This document shows, one piece after another, positions 16,450 to 24,203 of a stretch of DNA of 51,728 nt. This DNA comes from Flavobacterium taihuense (GTDB lineage: Bacteria; Bacteroidota; Bacteroidia; Flavobacteriales; Flavobacteriaceae). Every line of letters begins with the position of its first letter. Position 1 is the first letter of the stretch. The notes under the pieces were generated by a model, which was not told the DNA's origin, made no database searches, and saw only the letters and a program-made list of their open reading frames with translations. The stretch lies in contig NZ_JAHWYN010000023.1 of the NCBI RefSeq assembly GCF_019351435.1, positions 1 to 51,728 of the forward strand, read 5' to 3'. The position numbers were made by a program, and so were the translations under genes.

Positions 16450-16543
16450 ACTAATTTATGATTTTAGATTAACGATTGCTGAATTATGATTTTAAACAAA
16501 TTGGCGACAACAGAAAAAATCTGCAATCACAAATCGTTAATCA
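16450..16543. repeat. AT-rich spacer with repeated 'aatctgcaatc / aatcgttaat' words
   Basis: Short words such as gattaacgatt, aaatctgcaatc, aatcgttaatc and aatctgcaatcc recur here on both strands. Similar words appear in other spacers of this window (29340-29465, 34225-34260, 34970-35045). This looks like a low-complexity flavobacterial intergenic repeat. No gene or clear hairpin is present. Confidence 0.4.
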
Positions 16544-17479
16544 TCAATCTGCAATCCAATTTTTGGGTTTTTCTAATAATTTCAATAATTTCTCTTCTTC
16601 ACTTCCCGCTTCAGGATGATGGTCATATACCCATTGCACGTGCGGAGGTAAACTCATCAAGATACTTTCTATTCGACCGTTGGTTTTTAAGCCAAACAAA
16701 GTGCCTTTATCGTGTACCAAATTGAATTCGACATAACGCCCACGACGGATTTCTTGCCAAGTCCTTTGTTCTGGGGTATAGTTTAAATTTTTTCTTCTTT
16801 CTACTATTGGAACGTAGGCTTCCAGGAAACTATTCCCTACTTCGCTAACAAAGTTAAACCAATTTTCCATAGACATTTGCTTCGCCTGTTCGCTATCGCT
16901 CGGGCCTTCCGTTGCTTTACAATAGTCAAAGAATAAACCGCCAATTCCACGGGCTTCGTTTCGGTGCGCATTCCAAAAATAAGCATCACATTGTTTTTTG
17001 TATTTTGGGTAAAACTCTGGATTGTGTTTGTCGCAAGCGGTTTTACAGGTTTGATGAAAATGAACCGCATCCTCTTCAAACAAATAATAAGGCGTTAAAT
17101 CCTGACCGCCACCAAACCATTGCTGAATCACATTCCCATTATCGTCATACATTTCGAAATAGCGCCAATTAGCATGAACCGTTGGTACCATTGGATTTTT
17201 TGGATGCAAAACCAAACTCAATCCACAGGCAAAAAAATCGGCTTCGCCTACATTGAACATTTTTTGCATCGCTTCGGGCAATTTTCCGTGTACTGCCGAA
17301 ATGTTGACTCCGCCTTTTTCAAAAACTGCTCCGTTTTCGATTACACGAGTGCGACCACCTCCGCCTTCCGGACGATCCCAAAGGTCTTCACGAAATTTGG
17401 TTTGACCATCAACGGTTTCCAATCCTGCACAGATTTGGTTTTGAAGGTTTTGTATGTATGCGTAAAATTTATTTTTCAT
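16544..17479 (-). CDS. hemF: Oxygen-dependent coproporphyrinogen III oxidase (with an in-frame repeat insertion)
   Basis: This 311-residue HemF converts coproporphyrinogen III to protoporphyrinogen IX using O2. Conserved blocks include GGGGRTRVIENG, NPMVPTVHANWRYFE, QQWFGGGQDLTPYYLFEEDA, HRNEARGIGGLFFDY, GRYVEFNLVHDKGTLFGL and SILMSLPPHVQW. The ATG at 17479 (MKNKFYAYIQ) is preferred; it overlaps the end of the GNAT frame by 11 bp. After LFFDYCKATE the protein has GPSDSEQAKQ, encoded by a 28-bp segment that is 26/28 identical to an intergenic repeat at 20231-20258. The flanking enzyme sequence continues normally (MSMENWFNFVSEVGNSF), so the insertion appears to be tolerated in a surface loop. 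Confidence 0.96.
   Translation of the reverse strand: MKNKFYAYIQNLQNQICAGLETVDGQTKFREDLWDRPEGGGGRTRVIENGAVFEKGGVNISAVHGKLPEAMQKMFNVGEADFFACGLSLVLHPKNPMVPTVHANWRYFEMYDDNGNVIQQWFGGGQDLTPYYLFEEDAVHFHQTCKTACDKHNPEFYPKYKKQCDAYFWNAHRNEARGIGGLFFDYCKATEGPSDSEQAKQMSMENWFNFVSEVGNSFLEAYVPIVERRKNLNYTPEQRTWQEIRRGRYVEFNLVHDKGTLFGLKTNGRIESILMSLPPHVQWVYDHHPEAGSEEEKLLKLLEKPKNWIAD
16877..16904 (-). repeat. 28-bp CCCGAGCGA repeat copy located inside hemF
   Basis: On the minus strand this segment matches 26 of 28 positions of the intergenic copy at 20231-20258 and 23 of 28 positions of the copy at 14795-14822. It encodes about nine residues (PSDSEQAKQ) that look like an addition to HemF. Confidence 0.7.
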
Positions 17480-18005
17480 TCTTATATTCATATAATTCCA
17501 TATCTAAGGAAAGTTCGTAGGTAGGAGTAAATTCATCAACAAGTGTTCTTTGCCAAACAAAACCATTATTTTCAGCCACTTTAATACTTGCCAAATTGGT
17601 TTTGTGTGCTATGATTTGAAGGATTTCCAAATTTAATTCGTTCAAAGCATAATTCGAAATGGCCTTCACGGCTTTCGTAACCCAACCTTTGCGTTCATAT
17701 TCTTTGCCTATACAATAAGCTATTTCTGCTTGTTTGGTTTTCCAATCTACTTTTTTTAGAATGACAAGTCCCATAATAGTTTGGGTTTCCTTCTCTTTTA
17801 TCGCAAATGTAAAACCAGATTTAATTTCAAATTCGATTATTTTACTTTCAATATACCTTTCGGTTGCTTCCAACGTCAAATTACTGGAAAGCGTTTTAGG
17901 AAAATACCTTTTGAATCTTTCTGCATTAGTAATCATTAATTTACTAAGACTTTTAGTGTCTCTTGTCTCTAATGGTTCAATATGGAAACCTTCTTATTTA
18001 ATCAT
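17469..18005 (-). pseudogene. GNAT N-acetyltransferase (RimJ/RimL-like) with nonsense codon at position 4
   Basis: The open frame 17469-17936 (155 codons) encodes most of a GNAT acetyltransferase: FAIKEKETQTIMGLVILKKV, then AEIAYCIGKEYERKGWVTKAV (acetyl-CoA site) and ASIKVAENNGFVWQRTL. It lacks the first beta strand. That missing part is present upstream in the same frame (EGFHIEPLETRDTKSLSKL, 17993-17937) and is preceded by ATG-ATT-AAA-TAA. The ATG at 18005 overlaps the upstream gene's stop, the usual coupled start, but codon 4 is TAA at 17994-17996. So the full protein is interrupted by one nonsense mutation. A shortened protein from the internal ATG 17936, or initiation at a rare codon, remains possible. 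The substrate is unknown; it overlaps hemF. Confidence 0.7.
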
Positions 18006-18381
18006 TATTAGATCTAGCGACAGCTATTTTGTTAAAAATTTCAAACGAGAAGGTCTTACTTTCCGCTTGAATATAATTGTAAATGGCAATCGCTTTTGGT
18101 GAAAAATCAAACTGACTTTCTTTAGAAAAAAGGATTAAAAAATCAGCAAATATCTCGAAATGATTCCAATCAAAATGAAGACGTTCCAAGTGAACGATTA
18201 ATTCTTCTTCCGTAAACTCAGTTAGACTTTCGACATTCATCGCCAAGCCTTTTAAATCATTCTCTAGATATTGAAGGTCTTCCAAATTCCAAAACTTAGG
18301 CACATAAACCAATGACATCAACTTTTTGAGTAGATTGTCAATTCGAATACTTTCTTGGTCTCTTAAGCTTTTGTTTAGCAT
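17998..18381 (-). CDS. Conserved-looking hypothetical protein in the heme operon
   Basis: This 127-residue soluble, mostly helical, acidic protein has no signal peptide or metal motif. Visible segments are DQESIRIDNLLKKLMSLVYVP, ENDLKGLAMNVESLTEFTEEEL, and FADFLILFSKESQFDFSPKAIAIYNYIQAESKTFSF. I do not recognise the family. ATG 18381 (MLNKSLRDQE) is preferred over the ATG at 18408 because the extra residues come from a simple repeat (18391-18465). It lies between hemE and the GNAT gene, same strand, with its stop overlapping the original GNAT start. It is therefore part of the heme transcription unit. Confidence 0.72.
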   Translation of the reverse strand: MLNKSLRDQESIRIDNLLKKLMSLVYVPKFWNLEDLQYLENDLKGLAMNVESLTEFTEEELIVHLERLHFDWNHFEIFADFLILFSKESQFDFSPKAIAIYNYIQAESKTFSFEIFNKIAVARSNND

Positions 18382-18390
18382 TTTTATTGG

Positions 18391-18465
18391 TTGTTGGTTG
18401 CTAGTCATCAGTTGATAGTTGATAATGATTTTTCCAACAACTATTAACTAACAACTGTCAACTAT
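18391..18465. repeat. Imperfect inverted repeat built of gttgata/caactat words
   Basis: Words gttgatagttgata on one side and caactattaactaacaactg plus tcaactat on the other form an imperfect inverted repeat between hemE and the downstream small gene. It may form a hairpin in the operon mRNA, but there is no T-tract typical of a terminator. Confidence 0.4.
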
Positions 18466-19490
18466 TTATTCCCGTACTCCTTCACCGCATCGATAAACGC
18501 CTTAGCATGATCTACAGGGATATTTGGTAAAATTCCGTGCCCTAAATTCACGATGTATTTGTCTTTTCCAAATTCGTCAATCATTTGGTGCACCATTTTC
18601 TTGATAACCGGTATTGGGGAAAGCAAACGACTTGGGTCAAAGTTCCCTTGTAAAGTAATATTTCCACCAGACAAATATCTTGCATTTCTTGGAGAACACG
18701 TCCAGTCTACTCCTAAAGCCGAAGCTCTACTTTTACCCATTTCGCCAAGGGCAAACCAACACCCTTTTCCAAAAACAATAACCGGCGCGTCATCTGCCAA
18801 AGCTTCAACGATCTGGTTGATGTATTTCCAAGAGAATTCTTGATAGTCAACTGGAGAAAGCATTCCTCCCCAAGAATCAAAAATCTGAACGGCATCTACT
18901 CCCGCTTTTACTTTTTCTTTTAGGTATAAAATGGTGGTATCGGTAATTTTCTGCAATAACACATGAGCAGCTTCTGGATGTGTAAAACAAAATCCTTTGG
19001 CGGTATCAAAACTTTTAGAACCTTTTCCTTCAACTGCATAACAAAAGATTGTCCAAGGAGATCCTGCGAAACCAATTAACGGTACCTCATCATTCAACAT
19101 TTCTTTGGTTAATTTGATGGCATCCATCACATAACCCAATGTTTCCTGAATATTGGGAACAATCACTTTCTCCACATCTTGAATGGTACGAATAGGATTT
19201 GGCAAAAATGGTCCAAAACTCTCTTTCATCAAAACCTCGATACCCATTGCTTGTGGCACTACCAATATATCCGAGAATAAAATAGCAGCATCGGGAGCAA
19301 TTCTACGGATAGGTTGCACAGTGATTTCGGCAGCCAATTCTGGTGTCTGACAACGCGTAAAAAAATCATATTTATCACGCAAGGCAATGAATTCCGGTAA
19401 ATATCTTCCAGCTTGACGCATCATCCAAACGGGTGGACGTTGTACTGTTTCTCCTTTTAAAGCTTTTAAAAATAAATCGTTTTTTATCAT
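18462..19490 (-). CDS. hemE: Uroporphyrinogen decarboxylase
   Basis: This 342-residue HemE decarboxylates the four acetate side chains of uroporphyrinogen III to give coproporphyrinogen III. Hallmarks are PPVWMMRQAGRYLPEF near the N-terminus, FSDILVVPQAMG, the catalytic FAGSPWTIFCYAVEGKGS block, IFDSWGGMLSP and the C-terminal NLGHGILPNIPVDHA. Its length is standard. It follows hemD on the same strand with a short gap containing a G-rich hairpin. Confidence 0.97.
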   Translation of the reverse strand: MIKNDLFLKALKGETVQRPPVWMMRQAGRYLPEFIALRDKYDFFTRCQTPELAAEITVQPIRRIAPDAAILFSDILVVPQAMGIEVLMKESFGPFLPNPIRTIQDVEKVIVPNIQETLGYVMDAIKLTKEMLNDEVPLIGFAGSPWTIFCYAVEGKGSKSFDTAKGFCFTHPEAAHVLLQKITDTTILYLKEKVKAGVDAVQIFDSWGGMLSPVDYQEFSWKYINQIVEALADDAPVIVFGKGCWFALGEMGKSRASALGVDWTCSPRNARYLSGGNITLQGNFDPSRLLSPIPVIKKMVHQMIDEFGKDKYIVNLGHGILPNIPVDHAKAFIDAVKEYGNK

Positions 19491-19510
19491 TTTTTATTCG
19501 TTTTTTTAAT

Positions 19511-19533
19511 TCCCCCTTCGGGGGTTAGGGGGA
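19511..19533. repeat. Short GC hairpin (ccccc-ttc-ggggg, then taggggg)
   Basis: A perfect 5-bp GC stem with a 3-nt loop lies between hemD and hemE, followed by another G-run. On the minus strand it comes right after the hemD stop. It may modulate read-through into hemE. This motif is a familiar small repeat in flavobacterial spacers. Confidence 0.45.
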
Positions 19534-20196
19534 TTACTTATATTCTTCGATTACATCTTCAATCACGTCTTCAATACTGGGTTGGTCTGCAACGATGATG
19601 TTTTTTGTTATTTTATCTAATGCCTCTGCCGTAGTTTCGCCTATACAAAAGCAAATTTCTTTTTTTATAACATTGTCTTTCAAGTAACTTTCAACACCCG
19701 AAGGGCTGAAAAACAAAATGGAATCAATTTTCTCTTTAATCTTTATTGGAGTCAATAGCGTTTCGTAAACCTGAATTTCATTGAATTTTATACCCGCCTC
19801 TTTCAAAGCTTTTGGCAATGTTTCTTTTCGTAGATTACCGCTAAAGAAAGTGTAGCTTTCCTGGCTATAAATCAAAGCGATAATTTCGGCCAAATCAGCA
19901 GCATAACCCGTGTAGGCAACCACGTTGAACCCAGCTTCGGATAATAGAATTTTCGTTTTTAGTCCAACACAAAAAACATTTTTGGTTTTCAAATTGTCAA
20001 CATCTGAATTTTCCAAAACACTTTGTGCCGCATTCTGACTGGTGAAAATCAAATTGTCGTTTATAGAATTGAGTTCGAATTGTTGCTTTTTCGTCGAAAT
20101 GAAATCCTCCTCGAATACATCGAAACCAGCACTTAAAAGTTGTAGTCGCTGATTATCCGACAGGGTTTTAGTAGATAATATAACCGTTTTACTCAT
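19534..20196 (-). CDS. hemD: Uroporphyrinogen-III synthase
   Basis: This 220-residue HemD-family protein closes hydroxymethylbilane into uroporphyrinogen III. HemD sequences are poorly conserved. The call rests on the two-domain pattern (ILSTKTLSDNQRLQLLSAGF at the start; NLIFTSQNAAQSVL; FCVGLKTKILLSEAGF; then ILFFSPSGVESYL and CFCIGETTAEAL in the second half) and on the position between hemC and hemE. The C-terminal repeat EDVIEDVIEE is a small local duplication. Confidence 0.92.
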   Translation of the reverse strand: MSKTVILSTKTLSDNQRLQLLSAGFDVFEEDFISTKKQQFELNSINDNLIFTSQNAAQSVLENSDVDNLKTKNVFCVGLKTKILLSEAGFNVVAYTGYAADLAEIIALIYSQESYTFFSGNLRKETLPKALKEAGIKFNEIQVYETLLTPIKIKEKIDSILFFSPSGVESYLKDNVIKKEICFCIGETTAEALDKITKNIIVADQPSIEDVIEDVIEEYK

Positions 20197-20230
20197 TTTT
20201 TATTTTTTAGAATCATTCTGAAAAAAGCCA

Positions 20231-20258
20231 CCCGAGCGATATCGAACAGGCAAAGCAA
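20231..20258 (+). repeat. 28-bp CCCGAGCGA repeat, intergenic copy
   Basis: The copy lies in the hemC-hemD spacer. It matches 26 of 28 positions of the segment inserted in hemF (opposite orientation) and is part of a repeat-rich 175-bp gap. Confidence 0.7.
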
Positions 20259-20278
20259 TTATTTCTCTCTCAGCCCCG

Positions 20279-20345
20279 ATGGAAGGAAAAATCCCCTCTC
20301 GTCTTTTCGACGAGAAGGATTTGGAATGAGAGCGGGAACCCATCT
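20279..20345. repeat. Hairpin-containing intergenic repeat element
   Basis: This stretch begins CAGCCCCGATGGAAGG. It contains a nested inverted repeat: aatcc ... ggatt outside, and a perfect 7-bp stem tctcgtc / gacgaga (20297-20303 with 20309-20315) with a 5-nt loop. Its left end resembles that of the element at 14890. It lies within the heme operon between hemC and hemD, and could act as an mRNA processing or stabilising hairpin. Confidence 0.5.
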
Positions 20346-20371
20346 TTCCAAAATGCCTAATCTTTCGCTCC

Positions 20372-21298
20372 TTATTTTTTTAAGCTTTCTTTTATCGTTG
20401 CCATCAATTTTGTTCCGCCGTTTGCAAAAATTTCTTGAGCAGAGTTATATCCTAATTTTTTCCATTCTTCGATGGGAACTATTTTGTTGACTTCAATTTT
20501 TTGTTTTCCGTCAAGCGAAAATAAAACTCCATTGAAGTGGATGGTGTCTTCGATTTCGTTATATCTCGCCAAAGCCCCGATTGGTGCCGTACAGCCACCT
20601 TCGAGAGTTTTTAGAAATTGTCTTTCGATATGCGTACACACTTCGGTTTCTATATCATTCAGCTGTGCAACTGCATCTCGGCAAAAATCGTCGCTGGCCA
20701 TAGCTACAACAACCATTGCTCCTTGCGCAGGTGCTGGAATCATCCAATCGAGATTAATATAATTTTCTGGTTTCAAGTTGATGCGTTCTAAACCCGCAGC
20801 GGCAAATATGGCTCCCTTCCAATCATTTTCCTGTAATTTTTGCATACGGGTATTCACGTTTCCTCGCAGGTCGACTACGGTGTGATTGGGATATTTATTC
20901 CACCATTGGGCTTGACGGCGCAAGCTTCCTGTGGCAATAGTTCCTGATTCGTTAAGAAAATCAAGATTTCCTTTGTGTACCAAAATATCCAAAGTATTGG
21001 CTCTTTCCAAAACAGCAGCCTGAACAATGCCAGTAGGCAAAACGGTCGGGACATCTTTCATAGAATGCACAGCGATATCTACTTGACCGTTGATCATTGC
21101 AATGTCTAGTGTTTTGGTAAAAATCCCAGTGATTCCTAGTTCGTAAAGGGGTTTATCCAGAATGATATCTCCTTGAGATTTTACGGCAATAATCTCGGTT
21201 TTATAGTCTAAATTGTTTAGCTTTTTTTGTACCGTGTGGGCTTGCCATAGTGCGAGTTCGCTATCACGGGTTCCTATTCTAATAACTTTTTGAGCCAT
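20372..21298 (-). CDS. hemC: Hydroxymethylbilane synthase (porphobilinogen deaminase)
   Basis: This 308-residue HemC polymerises four porphobilinogen units. Hallmarks are IRIGTRDSELALWQAHTVQ at the N-terminus, DVAVHSMKD-type IAVHSMKDVPT, GTGSLRRQAQ-type IATGSLRRQAQ, VVDLRGNVNTRMQKL, and the dipyrromethane cofactor cysteine at about C236 in LEGGCTAPIGALA. It is the second gene of the heme operon, 49 bp downstream of hemA. Confidence 0.97.
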   Translation of the reverse strand: MAQKVIRIGTRDSELALWQAHTVQKKLNNLDYKTEIIAVKSQGDIILDKPLYELGITGIFTKTLDIAMINGQVDIAVHSMKDVPTVLPTGIVQAAVLERANTLDILVHKGNLDFLNESGTIATGSLRRQAQWWNKYPNHTVVDLRGNVNTRMQKLQENDWKGAIFAAAGLERINLKPENYINLDWMIPAPAQGAMVVVAMASDDFCRDAVAQLNDIETEVCTHIERQFLKTLEGGCTAPIGALARYNEIEDTIHFNGVLFSLDGKQKIEVNKIVPIEEWKKLGYNSAQEIFANGGTKLMATIKESLKK

Positions 21299-21347
21299 AT
21301 TATTTTTGAATCCTTTAGATATTAAGGAACTATCTGTTTTAAATTAT

Positions 21348-22652
21348 TTAGGATAAATTGATTTTGTATTTTTCTTCGATTTCAGAGGGGGTATTCTTTG
21401 ATGCTGATTGCCCTATTTGAAATACTTTCTCAATAAATTCAATACTTTCATCTACCGAGGTATTTTCGTCTTTTAAGTGACTGGCAAAATGACTAGTAAT
21501 TTTTTGAATAATTCTTGCACTGATTAAATCAGCTTGTTCTTGATCAAAATTTGATATTTTTTTTCGTTGAAAAGCCAATTCACCCGCTACAATATCATTT
21601 AATTTAGCTTTCAATGCATGAATGGTTGGAGCATATTTTCGGCCATTCATCCAAGTATTAAATTCTAATTTTATGTCCTCGATAATGGCTTCGGCTGCAG
21701 GAATATGATATTTTCTTCTCTCCAAAGTGTCATCTGTAATTTGAGACAAATAATCCAAATGGATTAAGGTTACACCATCGATTTGTTCTACATCTGGATT
21801 TACATTTCTTGGAATAGATAAATCCAAAATCAATAATGGTTTTTTTAGATTCAACACAGCTTTGTCTATGGTTGGATTTTTAGCGCCAGTAGCTACAACC
21901 AATACATCTGTTTGTTGTATTTCTTCTTGCAAATTGACATAATCTTTTACAATAACATTTAGTTTTCCTGCTATTTTTTCGGCTTTGTTCTTTGTTCTGT
22001 TTACCAAAGTGATATGACCGTTTTTAGTATGTTTTACCAAGTTTTCGCAAGTATTCCTACCTATTTTTCCTGTTCCGAATAATAGAATATTCTTATCTCC
22101 AATGTTTTCAACATTTCGGATGATATATTGAACGGATGCAAACGAAACGGATGTTGCACCCGAAGAAATTTCAGTATCTGTTTTAATTTTTTTGCTCGCT
22201 TGAATAACCGAGTTTACTAAACGATCTAGGTATGTATTTACTAAATCCTGTGACTTACTTTGATTAAAAGCAATTTTAATTTGGCTAATAATTTCAAAAT
22301 CGCCCAAAATCTGACTGTCTAAACCTGTTCCTACCCGAAACATATGATTGACTGCTTCTTGATTTTTGTAGATATAAGCCACTTCTCTAAATTCTTCTAC
22401 GGAACCATTACTGTTTTCACAAAGTAATTTGATCAACTCATAAGGATGATTGGCAAAACCATAAATCTCCGTTCTATTGCAGGTAGAAGTGACAATTAAT
22501 GATTTTATTCCTTCAGCTTTGGCTTGTACTAATAAGGCCGATTGCGCATTAGCATCTAAACTAAATTTTCCTCTAATTGTGGCATCTGCTTTTTTGTAAC
22601 TTAAACCTAAAGCGTAAAAAGTGGTAGTTTTGGACATATTGAAATTTTCCAT
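21348..22652 (-). CDS. hemA: Glutamyl-tRNA reductase
   Basis: This 434-residue HemA performs the NADPH-dependent reduction of glutamyl-tRNA(Glu) to glutamate-1-semialdehyde. The catalytic Cys is at about 58 (VTSTCNRTEIYG). The tRNA/substrate region VGTGLDSQILGDFEIISQ, the NADPH-binding LLFGTGKIGRNTCENL and the C-terminal dimerisation helices follow. It is the first gene of the heme operon and has a good promoter (22678-22709) upstream. ATG 22652 is used; an internal ATG at 22637 (MSKTTTFYALGLSY) is about equally likely and closer to the usual family start. Confidence 0.97.
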   Translation of the reverse strand: MENFNMSKTTTFYALGLSYKKADATIRGKFSLDANAQSALLVQAKAEGIKSLIVTSTCNRTEIYGFANHPYELIKLLCENSNGSVEEFREVAYIYKNQEAVNHMFRVGTGLDSQILGDFEIISQIKIAFNQSKSQDLVNTYLDRLVNSVIQASKKIKTDTEISSGATSVSFASVQYIIRNVENIGDKNILLFGTGKIGRNTCENLVKHTKNGHITLVNRTKNKAEKIAGKLNVIVKDYVNLQEEIQQTDVLVVATGAKNPTIDKAVLNLKKPLLILDLSIPRNVNPDVEQIDGVTLIHLDYLSQITDDTLERRKYHIPAAEAIIEDIKLEFNTWMNGRKYAPTIHALKAKLNDIVAGELAFQRKKISNFDQEQADLISARIIQKITSHFASHLKDENTSVDESIEFIEKVFQIGQSASKNTPSEIEEKYKINLS

Positions 22653-22677
22653 ATTATACTTTCCTTAAAAAGTTTGA

Positions 22678-22709
22678 CAAAATTATTACTTACTATTTTA
22701 TAAAAACAA
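22678..22709 (-). promoter_or_regulatory. Promoter of the heme operon (hemA)
   Basis: On the minus strand TTG (22709-22707), 21 nt of spacer, then TAATTTTG (22685-22678) match the Bacteroidota consensus TTG-N17-23-TAnnTTTG. The -7 box ends 25 nt before the hemA ATG. Confidence 0.6.
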
Positions 22710-22822
22710 CGCTAGAAGAACTTTTTATATCGCTGTGGAAAAAATGATTCAAAATAAGAATTCTAAATAGCATTTATTAACATTTATACTGAAATCAAGC
22801 CTTCAATAGTTTGCTGTGTAGA

Positions 22823-22850
22823 TTGAATCTAAATAACACTTTTATTTTTG
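22823..22850 (+). promoter_or_regulatory. Candidate rightward promoter in the hemA-globin gap
   Basis: TTG at 22823-22825, a 17-nt spacer and TATTTTTG at 22843-22850 match the Bacteroidota promoter consensus on the plus strand, although no plus-strand gene of normal size follows. It would drive the candidate small transcript ending at the terminator near 23007. Confidence 0.4.
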
Positions 22851-22856
22851 CGTTGA

Positions 22857-23009
22857 ATATTATATACAAAAATATCGCTAAGGGTTCTGATAAAGTATCA
22901 TAAGAATTGATAAATCATTCACTTTCATATAAATAATTAATGGGAATGAAAATTTTAAAAACAATCGTTTTAAAATAAAAACGCTACCTAAAAAAGGCAG
23001 CGTTTTTAT
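22857..23009 (+). ncRNA. Candidate small RNA or micro-peptide transcript
   Basis: Between a consensus-like plus-strand promoter (22823-22850) and a strong hairpin terminator with a T-tract (22978-23007) lie about 150 nt with no normal gene. The only plus-strand frame with a start is a 12-codon one at 22940 (MGMKILKTIVLK). The terminator is symmetrical and also serves the globin gene on the other strand, so the small transcript is inferred only from the promoter match. No RNA family was recognised. Confidence 0.3.
22978..23007. terminator. Bidirectional hairpin terminator
   Basis: The stem aaaacgct / agcgtttt (22978-22985 with 22999-23006) is extended by cc/gg around one mismatch, with an A-rich loop, flanked by A-runs on the left and T-runs on the right. 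It ends the minus-strand globin cluster 14 bp after the stop codon and could also end plus-strand transcripts. Confidence 0.8.
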
Positions 23010-23020
23010 AGCAGACAAAA

Positions 23021-23614
23021 TTACTTTTGAACAATTGGAGCTCTTAATGATTCCAAAACAACAACAATATCGGTATAAAGTTCTGTATTTGCAGCAACTC
23101 CATTTGCATTGGCAGCCGCGCCAACATAGCCTTCAAATTTAGTATAATCGGCATTACTAGATTTTGTTCCCATACGGGCATTTGTCGCAGGATCGTGAGC
23201 TGCAACCATACTAAGACCTGAATAAGTATTAACCGCACTAGTACCTCCTGTGTTGAACGAGAAAAAATCGGTCAAATTATCAGATAACTTGGCAATATTA
23301 GTAGATTGGGTAGTTCCTGTTTCTGCTAATACAGGAGCGAAATGGGCCTGTAAATTACCTGCTGCATTCGATTGAATATCTGCAACAATTAATCCGATAG
23401 TTGAGTTTACCACTTTGCGGAAACTCAAACGTCCCTGTTCTATCATCTGGCCCATATTATCTGGATCAGAAACCATTTTTGTTCCGCCTAATCGCTCATA
23501 AATAGATGCTTTTGCTACCGGTGGTGCTGGAGCATCATCGTCATTGTTGCATGAAGTAAACGCTGCAGATGCAACGATTAAAACGCCTAGTGTAATTTGT
23601 GAAAAATTTTTCAT
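23021..23614 (-). CDS. Lipoprotein with truncated-hemoglobin-like domain
   Basis: This 197-residue protein has a lipoprotein signal (Cys22 in FTSCNNDDD), a short acidic/proline linker and a domain that follows the group 1 truncated hemoglobin pattern. That pattern includes SIYERLGGT at about 38-45, a phenylalanine-rich FFSFNTGG segment, YSGLSMVAAH with the likely proximal His140, and a closing helix ending LESLRAPIVQ. Truncated globins are usually cytosolic; here the signal peptide places it in the envelope. Possible roles are O2 or NO binding or heme handling. It is the last gene of the minus-strand cluster starting at 25465. Confidence 0.7.
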   Translation of the reverse strand: MKNFSQITLGVLIVASAAFTSCNNDDDAPAPPVAKASIYERLGGTKMVSDPDNMGQMIEQGRLSFRKVVNSTIGLIVADIQSNAAGNLQAHFAPVLAETGTTQSTNIAKLSDNLTDFFSFNTGGTSAVNTYSGLSMVAAHDPATNARMGTKSSNADYTKFEGYVGAAANANGVAANTELYTDIVVVLESLRAPIVQK

Positions 23615-23633
23615 TGTAAAAAGTATTTAAAGG

Positions 23634-24068
23634 TTAATTAAAAATTTGATTTAATGATTTAGCCATTTTATAGCTGAAACTATTTTGATCTATTGGACAA
23701 ACTTGTTTGTGCGCTAAACTTGCTGGTAAAATGTAACGTTGGGCTTCATAAGGTCTTTTATTCATTAATTCGTCATAGACTTTTTTAGAATTAGTGATTT
23801 TATTGTTGTGAAAATAGACTACCACATTTCTTTTAACAATAATAGAATCAGAGGTTAACCCTCTAATTGATCTTAAATCCGAACATATTTGTTTGGCCTG
23901 AACAGAGTCTATCGTTGTTTTAAAGTCAATTCGACTCACTTGTAGGTTGGGACTTTCATAAACTGCTGGCTTGGCTGTGATAATGTGAAAAAGCATAATG
24001 CTTAGGAATAACACAACAATGATTAATCCGGACCAGAGTCCTGTTTTTAGTGTTTTGTTAATTTTCAT
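23634..24068 (-). CDS. Membrane-anchored protein with HMA-like fold, function unknown
   Basis: This 144-residue protein has one N-terminal membrane segment (about 12-32, GLIIVVLFLSIMLFHII) and a periplasmic domain. The segment RIDFKTTIDSVQAKQICSDL, then GLTSDSIIVKRNVVVYFHNN, has the beta-alpha-beta rhythm of heavy-metal-associated (HMA) domains, but the CxxC metal motif is absent. The C-terminus has KQVCPIDQ. It is only 19 bp upstream of the globin-like lipoprotein gene, so they are co-transcribed. The HMA likeness is by eye and moderate. Confidence 0.6.
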   Translation of the reverse strand: MKINKTLKTGLWSGLIIVVLFLSIMLFHIITAKPAVYESPNLQVSRIDFKTTIDSVQAKQICSDLRSIRGLTSDSIIVKRNVVVYFHNNKITNSKKVYDELMNKRPYEAQRYILPASLAHKQVCPIDQNSFSYKMAKSLNQIFN

Positions 24069-24203
24069 ACCGATAGTTTTTTTTAAAATTGATTGAATTT
24101 TAAAATGATATACGAGTGTTTTTTTAACTTGGTTTTTTTTGAGAGGAAAAACATTAATTTAGAATTATTTTAAATAAATCATTGCCTCTACATCCGAATC
24201 ATT

